Source of the DNA: Candidatus Saccharimonadota bacterium
GTDB taxonomy: Bacteria > Patescibacteriota > Saccharimonadia > Saccharimonadales > Saccharimonadaceae
NCBI GenBank assembly: GCA_905365145.1
Contig: CAJPIO010000006.1
Coordinates: 1 to 38,290, forward strand
DNA: 38,290 nt
Direction of reading: 5' to 3'
In this document: in pieces, positions 25,477-32,744 of the stretch
Layout: each line of letters opens with the position of its first letter
Numbering within the stretch: position 1 is the stretch's first letter
Translations under genes and position numbers: made by a program
Notes under the pieces: model-generated
Told to the model about the DNA's origin: nothing
What the model saw: only the letters and a program-made list of their open reading frames with translations
Database searches by the model: none

Positions 25477-25515
25477 ACATACGCTATATATAGTGCCACT
25501 ATATATAGCGTATGT
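25477..25515. promoter_or_regulatory. 39-bp palindrome between divergent promoters
   Basis: Arms 25477-25494 and 25498-25515 are perfect 18-bp reverse complements around a GCC centre. Both neighbouring genes are transcribed away from it, so it cannot be a normal terminator for either. It touches the -35 position of the minus gene and lies 64 bp before the CIRCE element. An operator is the simplest reading; a small palindromic mobile remnant is the alternative. Confidence 0.6.
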
Positions 25516-25578
25516 ACTGCCGTGGAAAAATCAGGGAAATCTTTGAGGCACACTAGACTACTGTTATTCTACTTATGT

Positions 25579-25605
25579 TTGGCACTCTTGACACGCGAGT
25601 GCCAA
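25579..25605 (+). promoter_or_regulatory. CIRCE operator for HrcA
   Basis: TTGGCACTC, 9 bp, GAGTGCCAA: a perfect dyad matching the CIRCE consensus (TTAGCACTC-N9-GAGTGCTAA) except one symmetric change. HrcA binding here would block the hsp20 promoter at normal temperature. Confidence 0.92.
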
Positions 25606-25616
25606 CCAATTACAAT
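25588..25616 (+). promoter_or_regulatory. hsp20 promoter with -35 inside CIRCE
   Basis: TTGACA at 25588-25593 lies within the 9-bp CIRCE spacer, followed by exactly 17 bp and TACAAT at 25611-25616. Predicted start near 25623, leader about 44 nt. Confidence 0.85.
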
Positions 25617-25666
25617 AAAATGTAGAGCAAAAGCTCGCCAAATCATAAACGAAAGGAGTAATACAA

Positions 25667-26107
25667 ATGAGTAAACTCGTTCGATTCGACCCGTTTGCCG
25701 AAATGGATGCCCTGCAGCGCCATTTCTTTAATGACGACAACTGGATGCCGCGCCAAGTGCGCTCGGTCGGCTTACCTACCACTGATGTTTACATGAAAGA
25801 TAACGCGCTAGTCGTCGAGGTTCATCTGCCGAAATTCGATGAAAAAGACGTCAATATTTCTGTCGAAAACGGCAACTTGGTCATCCAAGCCCAACGGCAC
25901 GAAAAAGAAGAAGACAAAGAAAAGAAGTACGTCGTACGCGAGTCGAGCAGCAGCTTCTACCGTAGCGTCCAGCTGCCAGAGCGCGCCGACGCCGATGCTA
26001 TCGAAGCACACCTGGACGACGGCATCCTGAAAGTCACCGTGCCAGTCACGCCAGCGCCAGAGCCAAAGAAAATTACCGTCAAATCACGCGGCAAGAAGAA
26101 AGAGTAA
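25667..26107 (+). CDS. hsp20: Small heat-shock protein Hsp20
   Basis: An ATP-independent holdase of 146 aa. A short N-terminal arm with RFDPFAEMDALQRHFF is followed by the alpha-crystallin domain from about residue 38 (VEVHLPKFDEKDVNISVENG) to the conserved LDDGILKVTVP, and a C-terminal extension with basic tail. The start has GGAG 9-10 nt upstream (AAAGGAG-TAATACAA-ATG). Control is by CIRCE/HrcA and the gene ends in a strong terminator, so it is monocistronic. Confidence 0.95.
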   Translation: MSKLVRFDPFAEMDALQRHFFNDDNWMPRQVRSVGLPTTDVYMKDNALVVEVHLPKFDEKDVNISVENGNLVIQAQRHEKEEDKEKKYVVRESSSSFYRSVQLPERADADAIEAHLDDGILKVTVPVTPAPEPKKITVKSRGKKKE

Positions 26108-26132
26108 GCCTTTCTCAGCTTTGGCCGTCAAG

Positions 26133-26160
26133 AAGGCCTCGGGATTACCCGAGGCCTTTT
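26133..26160 (+). terminator. Terminator of hsp20
   Basis: A perfect 11-bp stem, 26133-26143 with 26148-26158, loop ATTA, and TTTT tail. The opposite strand ends in a weaker CTTCTTG tail, so it may also slow minus-strand readthrough from the amidotransferase gene. Confidence 0.9.
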
Positions 26161-26199
26161 GCTAATAACGAAATCGCAGTCTAGCTAGAAAGCGTCAAA

Positions 26200-26937
26200 C
26201 TATTCCGCGTATTTTTCAACGAACCGCCGCAATATCTTGACCGGCTCGGTTACCAATTCCGATTCGCGGTACGCTGCATCGATCAGATCTTGAGCTTCCT
26301 CTGGCGCGAAATAACCGGCGTGCTTATAAATATTAATCCGCAGCGCCAAGCCATCAGCATCAAGCTCGGGATGGAATTGCGCCGCATAAACATTTTTCCC
26401 GGCGCGCAGCAATTGTATACAGGTCGCAGAACGCGCTAACACCACGCTGTTCGGCGGCGCCGTGTCTGTCCCCTCTTTATGCCCGACGAAGCCGCGAAAA
26501 CTAGCCGGCAAGCCAGCCAGCAGCGGATCATCCTGCGCTTCCGGCGTCAAATTTATATCCACCGCGCAAACCGGCTCGCCATGATCGAAATCCGTCCGGC
26601 CGCCCAGCGCCGTTACCAGTGCCCCCACACCCAAGCAAGTGCCTAAAAACGGCTTATCCTCGGCTGCAATCCGGCGAAGCAGCGGCATGATATAATCTTC
26701 AAACTGCAATTGTTCCGGCGATTTTTCCTCTGGCGGATAAGCAAAATTAGCCGGCCCGCCGCCCATAAAAATACCGCTATAATCATCCAAATTAACTGGC
26801 GAAAACTCGCCGCGGTCAAGCCGCAAGCGCTGCAACTGCTCCGGCTGCAAACCGCCAAATTTCAAAAAAGCTGCATATTCGTCGTTAGACGCTTCGTCCT
26901 CGGGACGGGATTGTAAAAGAAGAAAAGGTTTTGTCAT
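26200..26937 (-). CDS. Class I glutamine amidotransferase (GMP synthase-like)
   Basis: A 245-aa stand-alone glutaminase-fold protein. The catalytic triad is Cys101 in GTCLGVGAL, His189 and Glu191 in QFHPE. FMGGGPAN near residues 57-64 replaces the common SGGP. It resembles the GMP-synthase-like amidotransferases of unknown acceptor; no synthetase domain is attached. The start at 26937 (MTKPFLLLQ) is preferred because TATACT ends 7 nt upstream; the frame is open 30 nt further but without a ribosome site. The Nudix gene upstream ends 39 nt away. Confidence 0.8.
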   Translation of the reverse strand: MTKPFLLLQSRPEDEASNDEYAAFLKFGGLQPEQLQRLRLDRGEFSPVNLDDYSGIFMGGGPANFAYPPEEKSPEQLQFEDYIMPLLRRIAAEDKPFLGTCLGVGALVTALGGRTDFDHGEPVCAVDINLTPEAQDDPLLAGLPASFRGFVGHKEGTDTAPPNSVVLARSATCIQLLRAGKNVYAAQFHPELDADGLALRINIYKHAGYFAPEEAQDLIDAAYRESELVTEPVKILRRFVEKYAE

Positions 26938-26944
26938 AAATCTT

Positions 26945-26950
26945 AGTATA
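26945..26950 (-). promoter_or_regulatory. -10 box of the amidotransferase gene
   Basis: Minus-strand TATACT ends 7 nt before the ATG at 26937, without SD. Confidence 0.5.
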
Positions 26951-26976
26951 GCGCTTTTTAAGCTCAATGGCTACCG

Positions 26977-27543
26977 TCAAAAATCACGAGGCGTTAAATC
27001 TTCGGCCGACTCAACGTAACGAAGCCACGGAAAATACCGGAGCACGTTGTCTTGATGCAGCACTTCTGCCAAAGGCGCTGATTTAACCGTAATATCTTCG
27101 CCAGCGTCAAGATGCTGTGCTGCTCGATGTAACGCTCCCGTAACCAGGAGCAAATAGGTAAACCACTCGATTTTCTTCTCCATCTGCACGACATCTAGCA
27201 ATACCCAATCAGAATCAGGAAAAGTACAGCCTGTTTCTTCTCTCAATTCGCGCTGCGCCGCTACAAATACCGACTCGTCGCTAGGATCAACTCGGCCGAC
27301 TGGCAAATGGTTATTGCGGATAATCCCGCCTGGCTGCTTTTCGTCGATTACTAGGACATCGCCAGCATGGTCGAGCGCAATGACCATCACAGTATCTGGA
27401 CGGCGCAGCATTTCAAAAGTTTCTACGCTGCCATCGGGCATCTTTTGCAGCCATTGATGTACTTCATAAATCTCACCTCTAAAAACACAACCTGCTTCCC
27501 GAGGAATCAGACGAGCACCTTTCGGCAAAACACGTTCGGTCAT
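26977..27543 (-). CDS. Nudix hydrolase, ADP-ribose pyrophosphatase-like
   Basis: A 188-aa Nudix protein that should cleave a nucleoside diphosphate linked to another moiety. The Nudix helix runs over residues 83-105, with Glu90 and RELREETG at 98-105; there is one extra residue between the first Gly and Glu90. The N-terminal strands (EIYEVHQWLQKMPDGSVETF) and the PVGRVD approach resemble ADP-ribose/GDP-mannose pyrophosphatases. It starts 4 nt after the decayed CYTH gene, with GAGGGC 11 nt upstream of the ATG as possible SD. Confidence 0.82.
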   Translation of the reverse strand: MTERVLPKGARLIPREAGCVFRGEIYEVHQWLQKMPDGSVETFEMLRRPDTVMVIALDHAGDVLVIDEKQPGGIIRNNHLPVGRVDPSDESVFVAAQRELREETGCTFPDSDWVLLDVVQMEKKIEWFTYLLLVTGALHRAAQHLDAGEDITVKSAPLAEVLHQDNVLRYFPWLRYVESAEDLTPRDF

Positions 27544-27547
27544 TACA

Positions 27548-27998
27548 CTATGCCCTCAACTTTTTCATCAAAATATCATAACCGTCAGTCACCTCATCTT
27601 GACGGCTGATGCCCAGTTCCACCATAATGCGCCACAGATCATCGGTTATCGCGGCAGAATCGACATTCTCGTCAGCTAATCGCTCTAATTCCATAAAGTC
27701 GCCTAAACCCTCCACCGAGTCGATGCATACTTTCACGCTCAATACTATCCAGCCGCCCAGTCACCGATCGTTTTAGGGTGAATAACGTCCGCTTGGTTTC
27801 ATTTTCTCCTTGTCCATGCGTTTCGGTACGCACCCGCAGCCAAGGCACTGTATTGCCGTCGCCGCCAGCTTCTCCCGGCAGACCAAATACTTGATCGCGT
27901 TGATGCACTGGCTCGCCAAGAGCAACACCCTTACCCGCCAGCGTAGCCAACAGCCCTTCTTTATCTTGCAACCTAACTTTTATCTCAATTTCTCTCAT
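27548..27998 (-). pseudogene. Decayed CYTH / class IV adenylate cyclase-like gene
   Basis: Two overlapping frames together look like one CYTH (CyaB/thiamine-triphosphatase) protein. The first, from ATG 27998, has the family start EIEIKVRL and the basic strands WLRVRTE and FTLKRSVTGRLDSIERE, then runs into unrelated residues and stops at 27672. The second frame supplies the family end VCIDSVEGLGDFMELERL and EVTDGYDILMKKL. The junction lies near 27725-27745. About 40 residues normally between these halves (second helix and the KxR strands) are missing, so this is an internal deletion with loss of frame rather than a one-base slip. TATCAT ends 6 nt before the start. Confidence 0.75.
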
Positions 27999-28004
27999 AT
28001 ATAA

Positions 28005-28010
28005 ATGATA
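28005..28010 (-). promoter_or_regulatory. -10 box before the CYTH pseudogene
   Basis: Minus-strand TATCAT ends 6 nt before the ATG at 27998, so the promoter seems to have survived the decay of the gene. Confidence 0.35.
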
Positions 28011-28016
28011 TCACGT

Positions 28017-28589
28017 TTAAGACACATCCACAGGACCGATGATATCCGTATTGCCAAAGTAAAAATCGGTTAAGACCTGCCGCCATGGCGTGCTGGTTGC
28101 CGCAGCATATATCATTTTGCCGATATCGCCATGGCAAGCCAACAACACCGTTTGATCTGGGTGTTGATGCGCCATGAAATCAAGCACCCGCTGGCCGCGA
28201 GCCAATAACTCAGGAAAAGTCTCAGCGCCGTCAGGATGTAAAAAATAGGTCACGTTTTCTGCTTTGATGATGTCCGGCGCACAAATTTCCTCAATATAAG
28301 CGACCGGCTTACCAGTCATAACGCCAAAATCACGCTCGATTAAATCGTTGTGAACTATCGGCTCGGCAAGACCCAGCGCCGCCGCTACAATCGCTGCCGT
28401 CTCGAAAGCTCGACCAAGCGGCGATGCATACACCGCGTCAAAAACTAGTTCCCTATCCTTGATGTGACGCGCCAATTGCCGTGCTTGCTGACGTCCCAAA
28501 TCGGTCAGCGGCAGGTCGCGATGGCCGTTCAAAATCCCGCGCACATTGTCTTCATTCTGGCCGTGGCGAGCGATATAGATAGTAGTCAT
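28017..28589 (-). CDS. Histidine phosphatase (phosphoglycerate mutase-like)
   Basis: A 190-aa phosphatase of the histidine phosphatase superfamily. The catalytic RHG is at residues 8-10 (YIARHGQNEDN), followed by GRQQARQLA and PLGRAFETA with the second arginine, and the late histidine in LLACHGDIGK. The substrate cannot be read from sequence. A TATACT box ends 7 nt before the ATG, with no SD. Confidence 0.85.
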   Translation of the reverse strand: MTTIYIARHGQNEDNVRGILNGHRDLPLTDLGRQQARQLARHIKDRELVFDAVYASPLGRAFETAAIVAAALGLAEPIVHNDLIERDFGVMTGKPVAYIEEICAPDIIKAENVTYFLHPDGAETFPELLARGQRVLDFMAHQHPDQTVLLACHGDIGKMIYAAATSTPWRQVLTDFYFGNTDIIGPVDVS

Positions 28590-28596
28590 GAACCTT

Positions 28597-28602
28597 AGTA
28601 TA
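28597..28602 (-). promoter_or_regulatory. -10 box of the histidine phosphatase gene
   Basis: Minus-strand TATACT ends 7 nt before the ATG at 28589. A small CGAGG/CCTCG dyad at 28620-28631 lies at about the -35 position. Confidence 0.45.
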
Positions 28603-28665
28603 TCATCTCTATCAGGCGGCGAGGAACCTCGTAGAAACCCTACTTACCACTAAAATTCCTTGTTA

Positions 28666-29061
28666 TCAAACCATCGATACGTCCCGCGAATGACGCTCCA
28701 GCCAATCAGCAATCGCATCAATATCGAAATGATCGGTCGCGGCGCGGACGGCGAAATCTTCTAGTTCAACAGCTGCCGCGGTCATTATCCAGCCATTTCT
28801 CGCCAAAAAGATACCAGCAATCGTCACCGCTGTACGCTTATTGCCATCGGTAAAGATATGATCTGCTATACAATTACGCAAATAAACCGCCGCCTTTTCG
28901 TGGACTGACACATATTGCTCCTCACCAAAAACAACTGTTTGCGGCGCAGCCACCAGCGACTTTAGCCCCAGCTCATCGCGTACGCCATGCGAGCCGCCAA
29001 AATCCTCAATTATCCAAAAATGCAGCTCTAGAATTTCGTCAATCTCCAGATAGCGAATCAT
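28666..29061 (-). CDS. doc: Doc-type Fic toxin (death-on-curing)
   Basis: A 131-aa Fic-fold toxin. The loop HIFTDGNKRT (His68 to Thr77) matches Doc HxFx(D/N)xNKR, and the following AVTIAGIFLARNGW matches Doc closely. P1 Doc phosphorylates EF-Tu, blocking translation; the same activity is inferred. No inhibitory (S/T)xxxE(G/N) helix is visible inside the protein, so inhibition must come from the antitoxin. Its ATG overlaps the antitoxin TGA (ATGA), so the two are translationally coupled. Confidence 0.88.
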   Translation of the reverse strand: MIRYLEIDEILELHFWIIEDFGGSHGVRDELGLKSLVAAPQTVVFGEEQYVSVHEKAAVYLRNCIADHIFTDGNKRTAVTIAGIFLARNGWIMTAAAVELEDFAVRAATDHFDIDAIADWLERHSRDVSMV

Positions 29062-29285
29062 CGGTCTGCCAAGTTTTTCAGCGTTTCGCCGTACTGCTTT
29101 TTGAAATCATCATAATCCTGACGAAGCGACGGCTTATTTGCTTGCTCAATTGGCTTTACCTGCTCAACCGTTAATCGCACCTCGTCGCCATCGCGAATCC
29201 CCAGCGCCCGCAAATCCCGCGCCGGCAACGTCACGCCGCGACTGGAACCAATCTTGATAACCTTCTGAATTGTAGTGATTGTCAT
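29058..29285 (-). CDS. AbrB/MazE-family antitoxin
   Basis: A 75-aa swapped-hairpin DNA-binding protein: VIKIGSSRGVTLPARDLRAL and IRDGDEVRLTV make the AbrB/SpoVT fold (about residues 8-48). The polar C-terminus (PSLRQDYDDFKKQYGETL) is the likely toxin-binding segment. Classical Doc partners are Phd-type; here the N-terminal DNA-binding module is AbrB-type. TATAAT ends 6 nt before the ATG, so the first gene is leaderless while the toxin depends on coupling. Confidence 0.85.
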   Translation of the reverse strand: MTITTIQKVIKIGSSRGVTLPARDLRALGIRDGDEVRLTVEQVKPIEQANKPSLRQDYDDFKKQYGETLKNLADR

Positions 29286-29291
29286 GCGAAT

Positions 29292-29320
29292 ATTATAACA
29301 AAATTATAATTTTATTGCAA
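29292..29320 (-). promoter_or_regulatory. Toxin-antitoxin promoter with palindromic spacer
   Basis: Minus strand: TTGCAA (29315-29320), 17 bp, TATAAT (29292-29297), then 6 nt to the ATG. The spacer contains the perfect palindrome AAAATTATAATTTT (29300-29313), a natural binding site for the AbrB-type antitoxin to repress its own operon. Confidence 0.65.
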
Positions 29321-29343
29321 TATTAGCGAAACCAAATCAATAT

Positions 29344-29829
29344 TTACCGCACGATTTCGCTATGCAGCTCCTGCCATTTCATATGCGCCCCATAAGCTCG
29401 AGCTGGCGCGTCAACCTCACTTTCCTGGAGCAACAACTCCTCAGGGTCGATAAACATTACTTCGTCACCCTCTTCACCTGGCATAAAATCAAAATTCTCT
29501 GGCCAGACGCGGCAATAAAAACAGATCTGATTAGCGTCAATCCGCTCAATATACATCTCGTCCGACGCGTCAAAAAGTTGATAGCGCAAACCGCCCTTGT
29601 AGCCAACTTCTTCATACAGCTCGCGTTTCAGAGACGACTCAATCGTCTCGCCAAAATCCATACCACCACCCGGCAAATCCCAATACGTCCGATCAATTTC
29701 TTTGACGACCAAAATCTGCCCAGCATCGTTATAAATCAAGGCTTTAAGCGAAATGCGATACAAACAATCCAGATGATCCGTGCCATCTAAATTCTGCGTG
29801 ATGATATGTCCTTTGGTAGTGTTTGACAT
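29344..29829 (-). CDS. Nudix hydrolase (MutT-like)
   Basis: A 161-aa Nudix protein beginning MSNTTKGHIITQN at 29829. The complete Nudix box is GGMDFGETIESSLKRELYEE followed by VG, with canonical G-x5-E-x7-REL-x-EE-x-G spacing. DLPGGG before it and the compact size resemble MutT/NudC-like housecleaning enzymes; the substrate is unknown. The start is preferred because TATAAT ends 7 nt upstream; a longer frame of ten codons passes through that promoter. Confidence 0.85.
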   Translation of the reverse strand: MSNTTKGHIITQNLDGTDHLDCLYRISLKALIYNDAGQILVVKEIDRTYWDLPGGGMDFGETIESSLKRELYEEVGYKGGLRYQLFDASDEMYIERIDANQICFYCRVWPENFDFMPGEEGDEVMFIDPEELLLQESEVDAPARAYGAHMKWQELHSEIVR

Positions 29830-29836
29830 GAAAGTA

Positions 29837-29842
29837 ATTATA
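29837..29842 (-). promoter_or_regulatory. -10 box of the second Nudix gene
   Basis: Minus-strand TATAAT ends 7 nt before the ATG at 29829. No SD. Confidence 0.55.
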
Positions 29843-29948
29843 CTACACCTGAACGCCAAATGGCTGATACCATCTCACCTACCGTATATTCTGTCTTTCC
29901 AATACCCATGATTAACTGCTTATTGGGTGTTAACAAGTTGGGAATTAT

Positions 29949-30575
29949 CTAATTGCAATACTCTTTTATTTTACCGGCATATTCATTCAAAAGATTCTTT
30001 GAATAGATTTTTTCCTTTTTTGAATTTCTAACTTCTTTCCAAAGAATAGAAGCCACTTTTAATTTATTCGAATAGTTGCGGCTATTTTCATCTGCACAGA
30101 AATCCTTTAAAAATTGATTCCATTGACAAACCGAATTATCATACTTGGCATAATCTGACTCTCCATAATAAACTTTTAGCATATCTTGAATGGTAAAACT
30201 CAAATCATTTTCTCTCTTTACTTTTCTCCAAGCAGTAGCCATATCAGCAGTAAATTTAAATGGTGAGATACCCGTTAAAGCAGAAAAATATTCTCTGAAT
30301 TTTGCGTTAAAAGAAAAACCACATTCAAGCAATAGCGTATCTAACGTAATATTTTCAACTTGCTTCTTTTCATTTTTTATTGATGACTTTTTAATCAAAT
30401 TACCCTTAAAGTATTGCTCAATAATATAATTGAGTTCCTGTTTTGTACCTTTATATTCTAATCCTAATGACTTGCATATCTGTGAAATTTCTTCACGATA
30501 CCAATAGTATTTATTAAACTCATCAAACGATGTAATTTTATCAAACTCAGGTCTACTTTCTATCAATATTTTCAC
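29949..30575 (-). CDS. SAP-domain-like protein, likely acquired
   Basis: A 208-aa Lys/Asn/Tyr-rich protein. Residues about 15-60 (DEFNKYYWYREEISQICKSL, then YKGTKQELNYIIEQYF) look like a SAP-type helix-turn-helix that binds DNA or RNA. The remainder (ECGFSFNAKFREYFSALTG and SFTIQDMLKVYYG) is mainly helical. The gene is far more AT-rich than its neighbours and its ATG has a strong GAGGAG 6-7 nt upstream, unlike the leaderless local genes. I infer transfer, probably from a low-GC Gram-positive. Function is unknown. Confidence 0.6.
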   Translation of the reverse strand: MKILIESRPEFDKITSFDEFNKYYWYREEISQICKSLGLEYKGTKQELNYIIEQYFKGNLIKKSSIKNEKKQVENITLDTLLLECGFSFNAKFREYFSALTGISPFKFTADMATAWRKVKRENDLSFTIQDMLKVYYGESDYAKYDNSVCQWNQFLKDFCADENSRNYSNKLKVASILWKEVRNSKKEKIYSKNLLNEYAGKIKEYCN

Positions 30576-30610
30576 TCCTCAAAACCAATTTACTTTTTCA
30601 TGTCTAGTAT

Positions 30611-31954
30611 CTACAGCTCCTCAACCTTCACCCGCCTCTGCCCCGTCGTATCCCGCTCGCGCACGGTGACGGTGCCGTCCTCCAGCGTCTGGAAGTCGAT
30701 GACCACGCAGTGCGGGGTGCCGATTTCGTCCTGGCGGCGGTAGCGTTTGCCGATGTTGCCGTTGTCATCCCACATCACCCGACCGGGGTTAGCTTTGGCG
30801 AGCTGGGCGTAGACTTCACGGGCTTTTTCCACCAATTCTGGCTTATTTTTCAGCAGTGGTGAGACGGCAAATCTGACCGGCGCCAAATGTTCTGGCAACG
30901 CCAAATACACCCGCTTTTCACCGTTTTGCTCATCCTCACGGTACGCGCCCGACAGTACCGCCATCAGCGCCCTCTCCACACCAAAACTCGGCTCAATGAC
31001 GTGCGGCACAAATTTTGTGTTCGTCCCCTTGACGGTGTATTCCATACTCTTGCCACTGACCCGCTGAATGTTCATCAGGTCAAAATCAGTGCGGTAGGCG
31101 ATACCCATCAACTCCTCACAACCAATTGGATAATCGTATTCGATGTCGATCGTCTTTTTGCTATAGTGCGCCCGATCCTCCGCTGGTACGTCCAGCTCGT
31201 GGATGTACTCTTGTTTAAGACCCAGTTCTGCCAAAAACGCATGCGTCGCCGCCAGCAGCTCATCAAATGCCTCCTGCCAATGCTCAGGGTCGACAAAATA
31301 TTCAATCTCCATCTGCTCAAACTCCCGAGAGCGGAAGACGAAGTCGCGCGGCGCAATCTCATTACGAAAGGCTTTGCCCTGCTGAGCGATACCAAACGGT
31401 AGGTTCGGGTAGAAACTATCGACGACGTTTTTGAAATTAGTGAAGATACCTTGGGCGGTTTCCGGGCGGAGATAAGAAATGCTATCCTCACTCTCGGTGA
31501 CGCCAACGTGCGTTTTGAACATCATATTAAACGTTCGCGATTTACTTAGCGGATTACCATCGGGGCTTTTGATGCTCTGCTTGGCAATCGCCGCATCCAT
31601 CTGCTCCATCGTCATGCCATCTACATCAACGCCGTTGTCCTTGAGAATATGATCGGTGCGAAAACGGCGGTGATTGACCGTATCTTCGCACAGCGGATCG
31701 ACGAAGGTATCCACATGTCCACTCGCCTGCCAGACCTTCTGATTCATCAAAATCGCCGCATCGACGCCGTACATGTCGTCGCGCTCATCGACAAACCGAC
31801 GCCACCACAAATTCATAATATTACGCTTCAGTTGCACACCCAGCGGACCATAATCCCAGGTACCAGAAAGACCGCCATACACATCCGACCCCTGATAAAT
31901 AAAGCCGCGGCGTTTGCACAGGCTAATAATTGCTTCCATTTTTGCTTGACTCAC
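30611..31954 (-). CDS. glyS: Glycyl-tRNA synthetase, single-chain dimeric type
   Basis: A class II synthetase charging tRNA-Gly, 447 aa. It is the alpha2 type found in Gram-positives, archaea and eukaryotes rather than the alpha2beta2 bacterial form. Landmarks: CKRRGFIYQGSDVYGG, TWDYGPLGVQLKRN, RPETAQGIF, FGIAQQGKAFRNEI (motif 2 area), VIEPSFGVERALMAVL (motif 3), and a C-terminal anticodon-binding domain from about residue 350. The start is GTG with AGGAG about 8 nt upstream. A TATACT at 32015-32020 gives a leader near 55 nt, in which I saw no T-box signature. Confidence 0.95.
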   Translation of the reverse strand: MSQAKMEAIISLCKRRGFIYQGSDVYGGLSGTWDYGPLGVQLKRNIMNLWWRRFVDERDDMYGVDAAILMNQKVWQASGHVDTFVDPLCEDTVNHRRFRTDHILKDNGVDVDGMTMEQMDAAIAKQSIKSPDGNPLSKSRTFNMMFKTHVGVTESEDSISYLRPETAQGIFTNFKNVVDSFYPNLPFGIAQQGKAFRNEIAPRDFVFRSREFEQMEIEYFVDPEHWQEAFDELLAATHAFLAELGLKQEYIHELDVPAEDRAHYSKKTIDIEYDYPIGCEELMGIAYRTDFDLMNIQRVSGKSMEYTVKGTNTKFVPHVIEPSFGVERALMAVLSGAYREDEQNGEKRVYLALPEHLAPVRFAVSPLLKNKPELVEKAREVYAQLAKANPGRVMWDDNGNIGKRYRRQDEIGTPHCVVIDFQTLEDGTVTVRERDTTGQRRVKVEEL

Positions 31955-32014
31955 AAGAAGTCTCCTTTCTCCTCTCTGCGTTGGTGAGCGCGAGCACTTA
32001 GCTCTTTATGTTTT

Positions 32015-32020
32015 AGTATA
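32015..32020 (-). promoter_or_regulatory. glyS promoter -10 box, leadered
   Basis: Minus-strand TATACT; predicted start near 32008, about 55 nt before the GTG. An example of a leadered gene with SD in a mainly leaderless region. Confidence 0.45.
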
Positions 32021-32069
32021 ACACGCTTTGGTTTTTGATGGCTTCACTGCAATACGGACAATTCAACAA

Positions 32070-32744
32070 CTAAACGCCCGCATGCTGGCGAGCCAATAAC
32101 CAGCAACCCGGCAATATCTGCTCGACCCCGCCAATTTGCGCCACCAGACGCAACGATTTATTCGCTGCTAAGCGCAAAAACTTAATATGATCAGCGGTAA
32201 GCTCTCCTTGTTCGCTCAGTCGCAAGCCTCGCTCAATTGAATCATACATGTAGCGCTTTTGGCGATCGAGCGGTTGGCCAGCAACATCGTTCACCAAACT
32301 CAGCTCATAGCCGGTTAGCTCAGCGTAGCGCAAATAAAACCATACTTGCACCAACTGCAAAGAAACCACATCACCCAAGCCTGCCAGCGTCTCGCTCAGC
32401 ACTTCAAACCATTCTGGGATATCGACGTCGCGACTGGCGCGTTCAACCAGTTTGATACATTCATAACCAAATTGCAAGCGATCATAATCCTGCAAAATCT
32501 GGCGGTAAAAACGATCAAGCCGCGCCTGCGTAATCGTATACAGGCTACCTTTACCGCGACGCAACACTACATCGCTAACCGCAAACAGCTCGATACCGCC
32601 CGCCAAGCGGCTTTTCTCGCGCCGTACGCCGCGCGCTATAGCACTGCGTTGCCCAAGCGGTGTTAATAGCGTCAAAATGCGATCTGCCTCGCCGTAATTC
32701 GTCCGGCGCAGCACTATCGCTTTAGTACGTTCAATAGCAGTCAT
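32070..32744 (-). CDS. recO: DNA repair protein RecO
   Basis: A mediator loading RecA onto gapped DNA with RecR, 224 aa. The N-terminal OB fold (TKAIVLRRTNYGEADRILTL, then GVRREKSRLAGG) is followed by a helical domain (GYECIKLVERA, WFYLRYAELTGYEL). The zinc-finger cysteines of some RecO proteins are absent. The ATG overlaps the response-regulator stop by 4 bases, so it is translated from the kinase-regulator mRNA. Confidence 0.9.
   Translation of the reverse strand: MTAIERTKAIVLRRTNYGEADRILTLLTPLGQRSAIARGVRREKSRLAGGIELFAVSDVVLRRGKGSLYTITQARLDRFYRQILQDYDRLQFGYECIKLVERASRDVDIPEWFEVLSETLAGLGDVVSLQLVQVWFYLRYAELTGYELSLVNDVAGQPLDRQKRYMYDSIERGLRLSEQGELTADHIKFLRLAANKSLRLVAQIGGVEQILPGCWLLARQHAGV

Noticed and set aside
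28620..28631. CGAGG/CCTCG dyad as a hairpin
   Set aside because: The 2-nt centre cannot form a loop; at most a protein site, and arms are only 5 bp.
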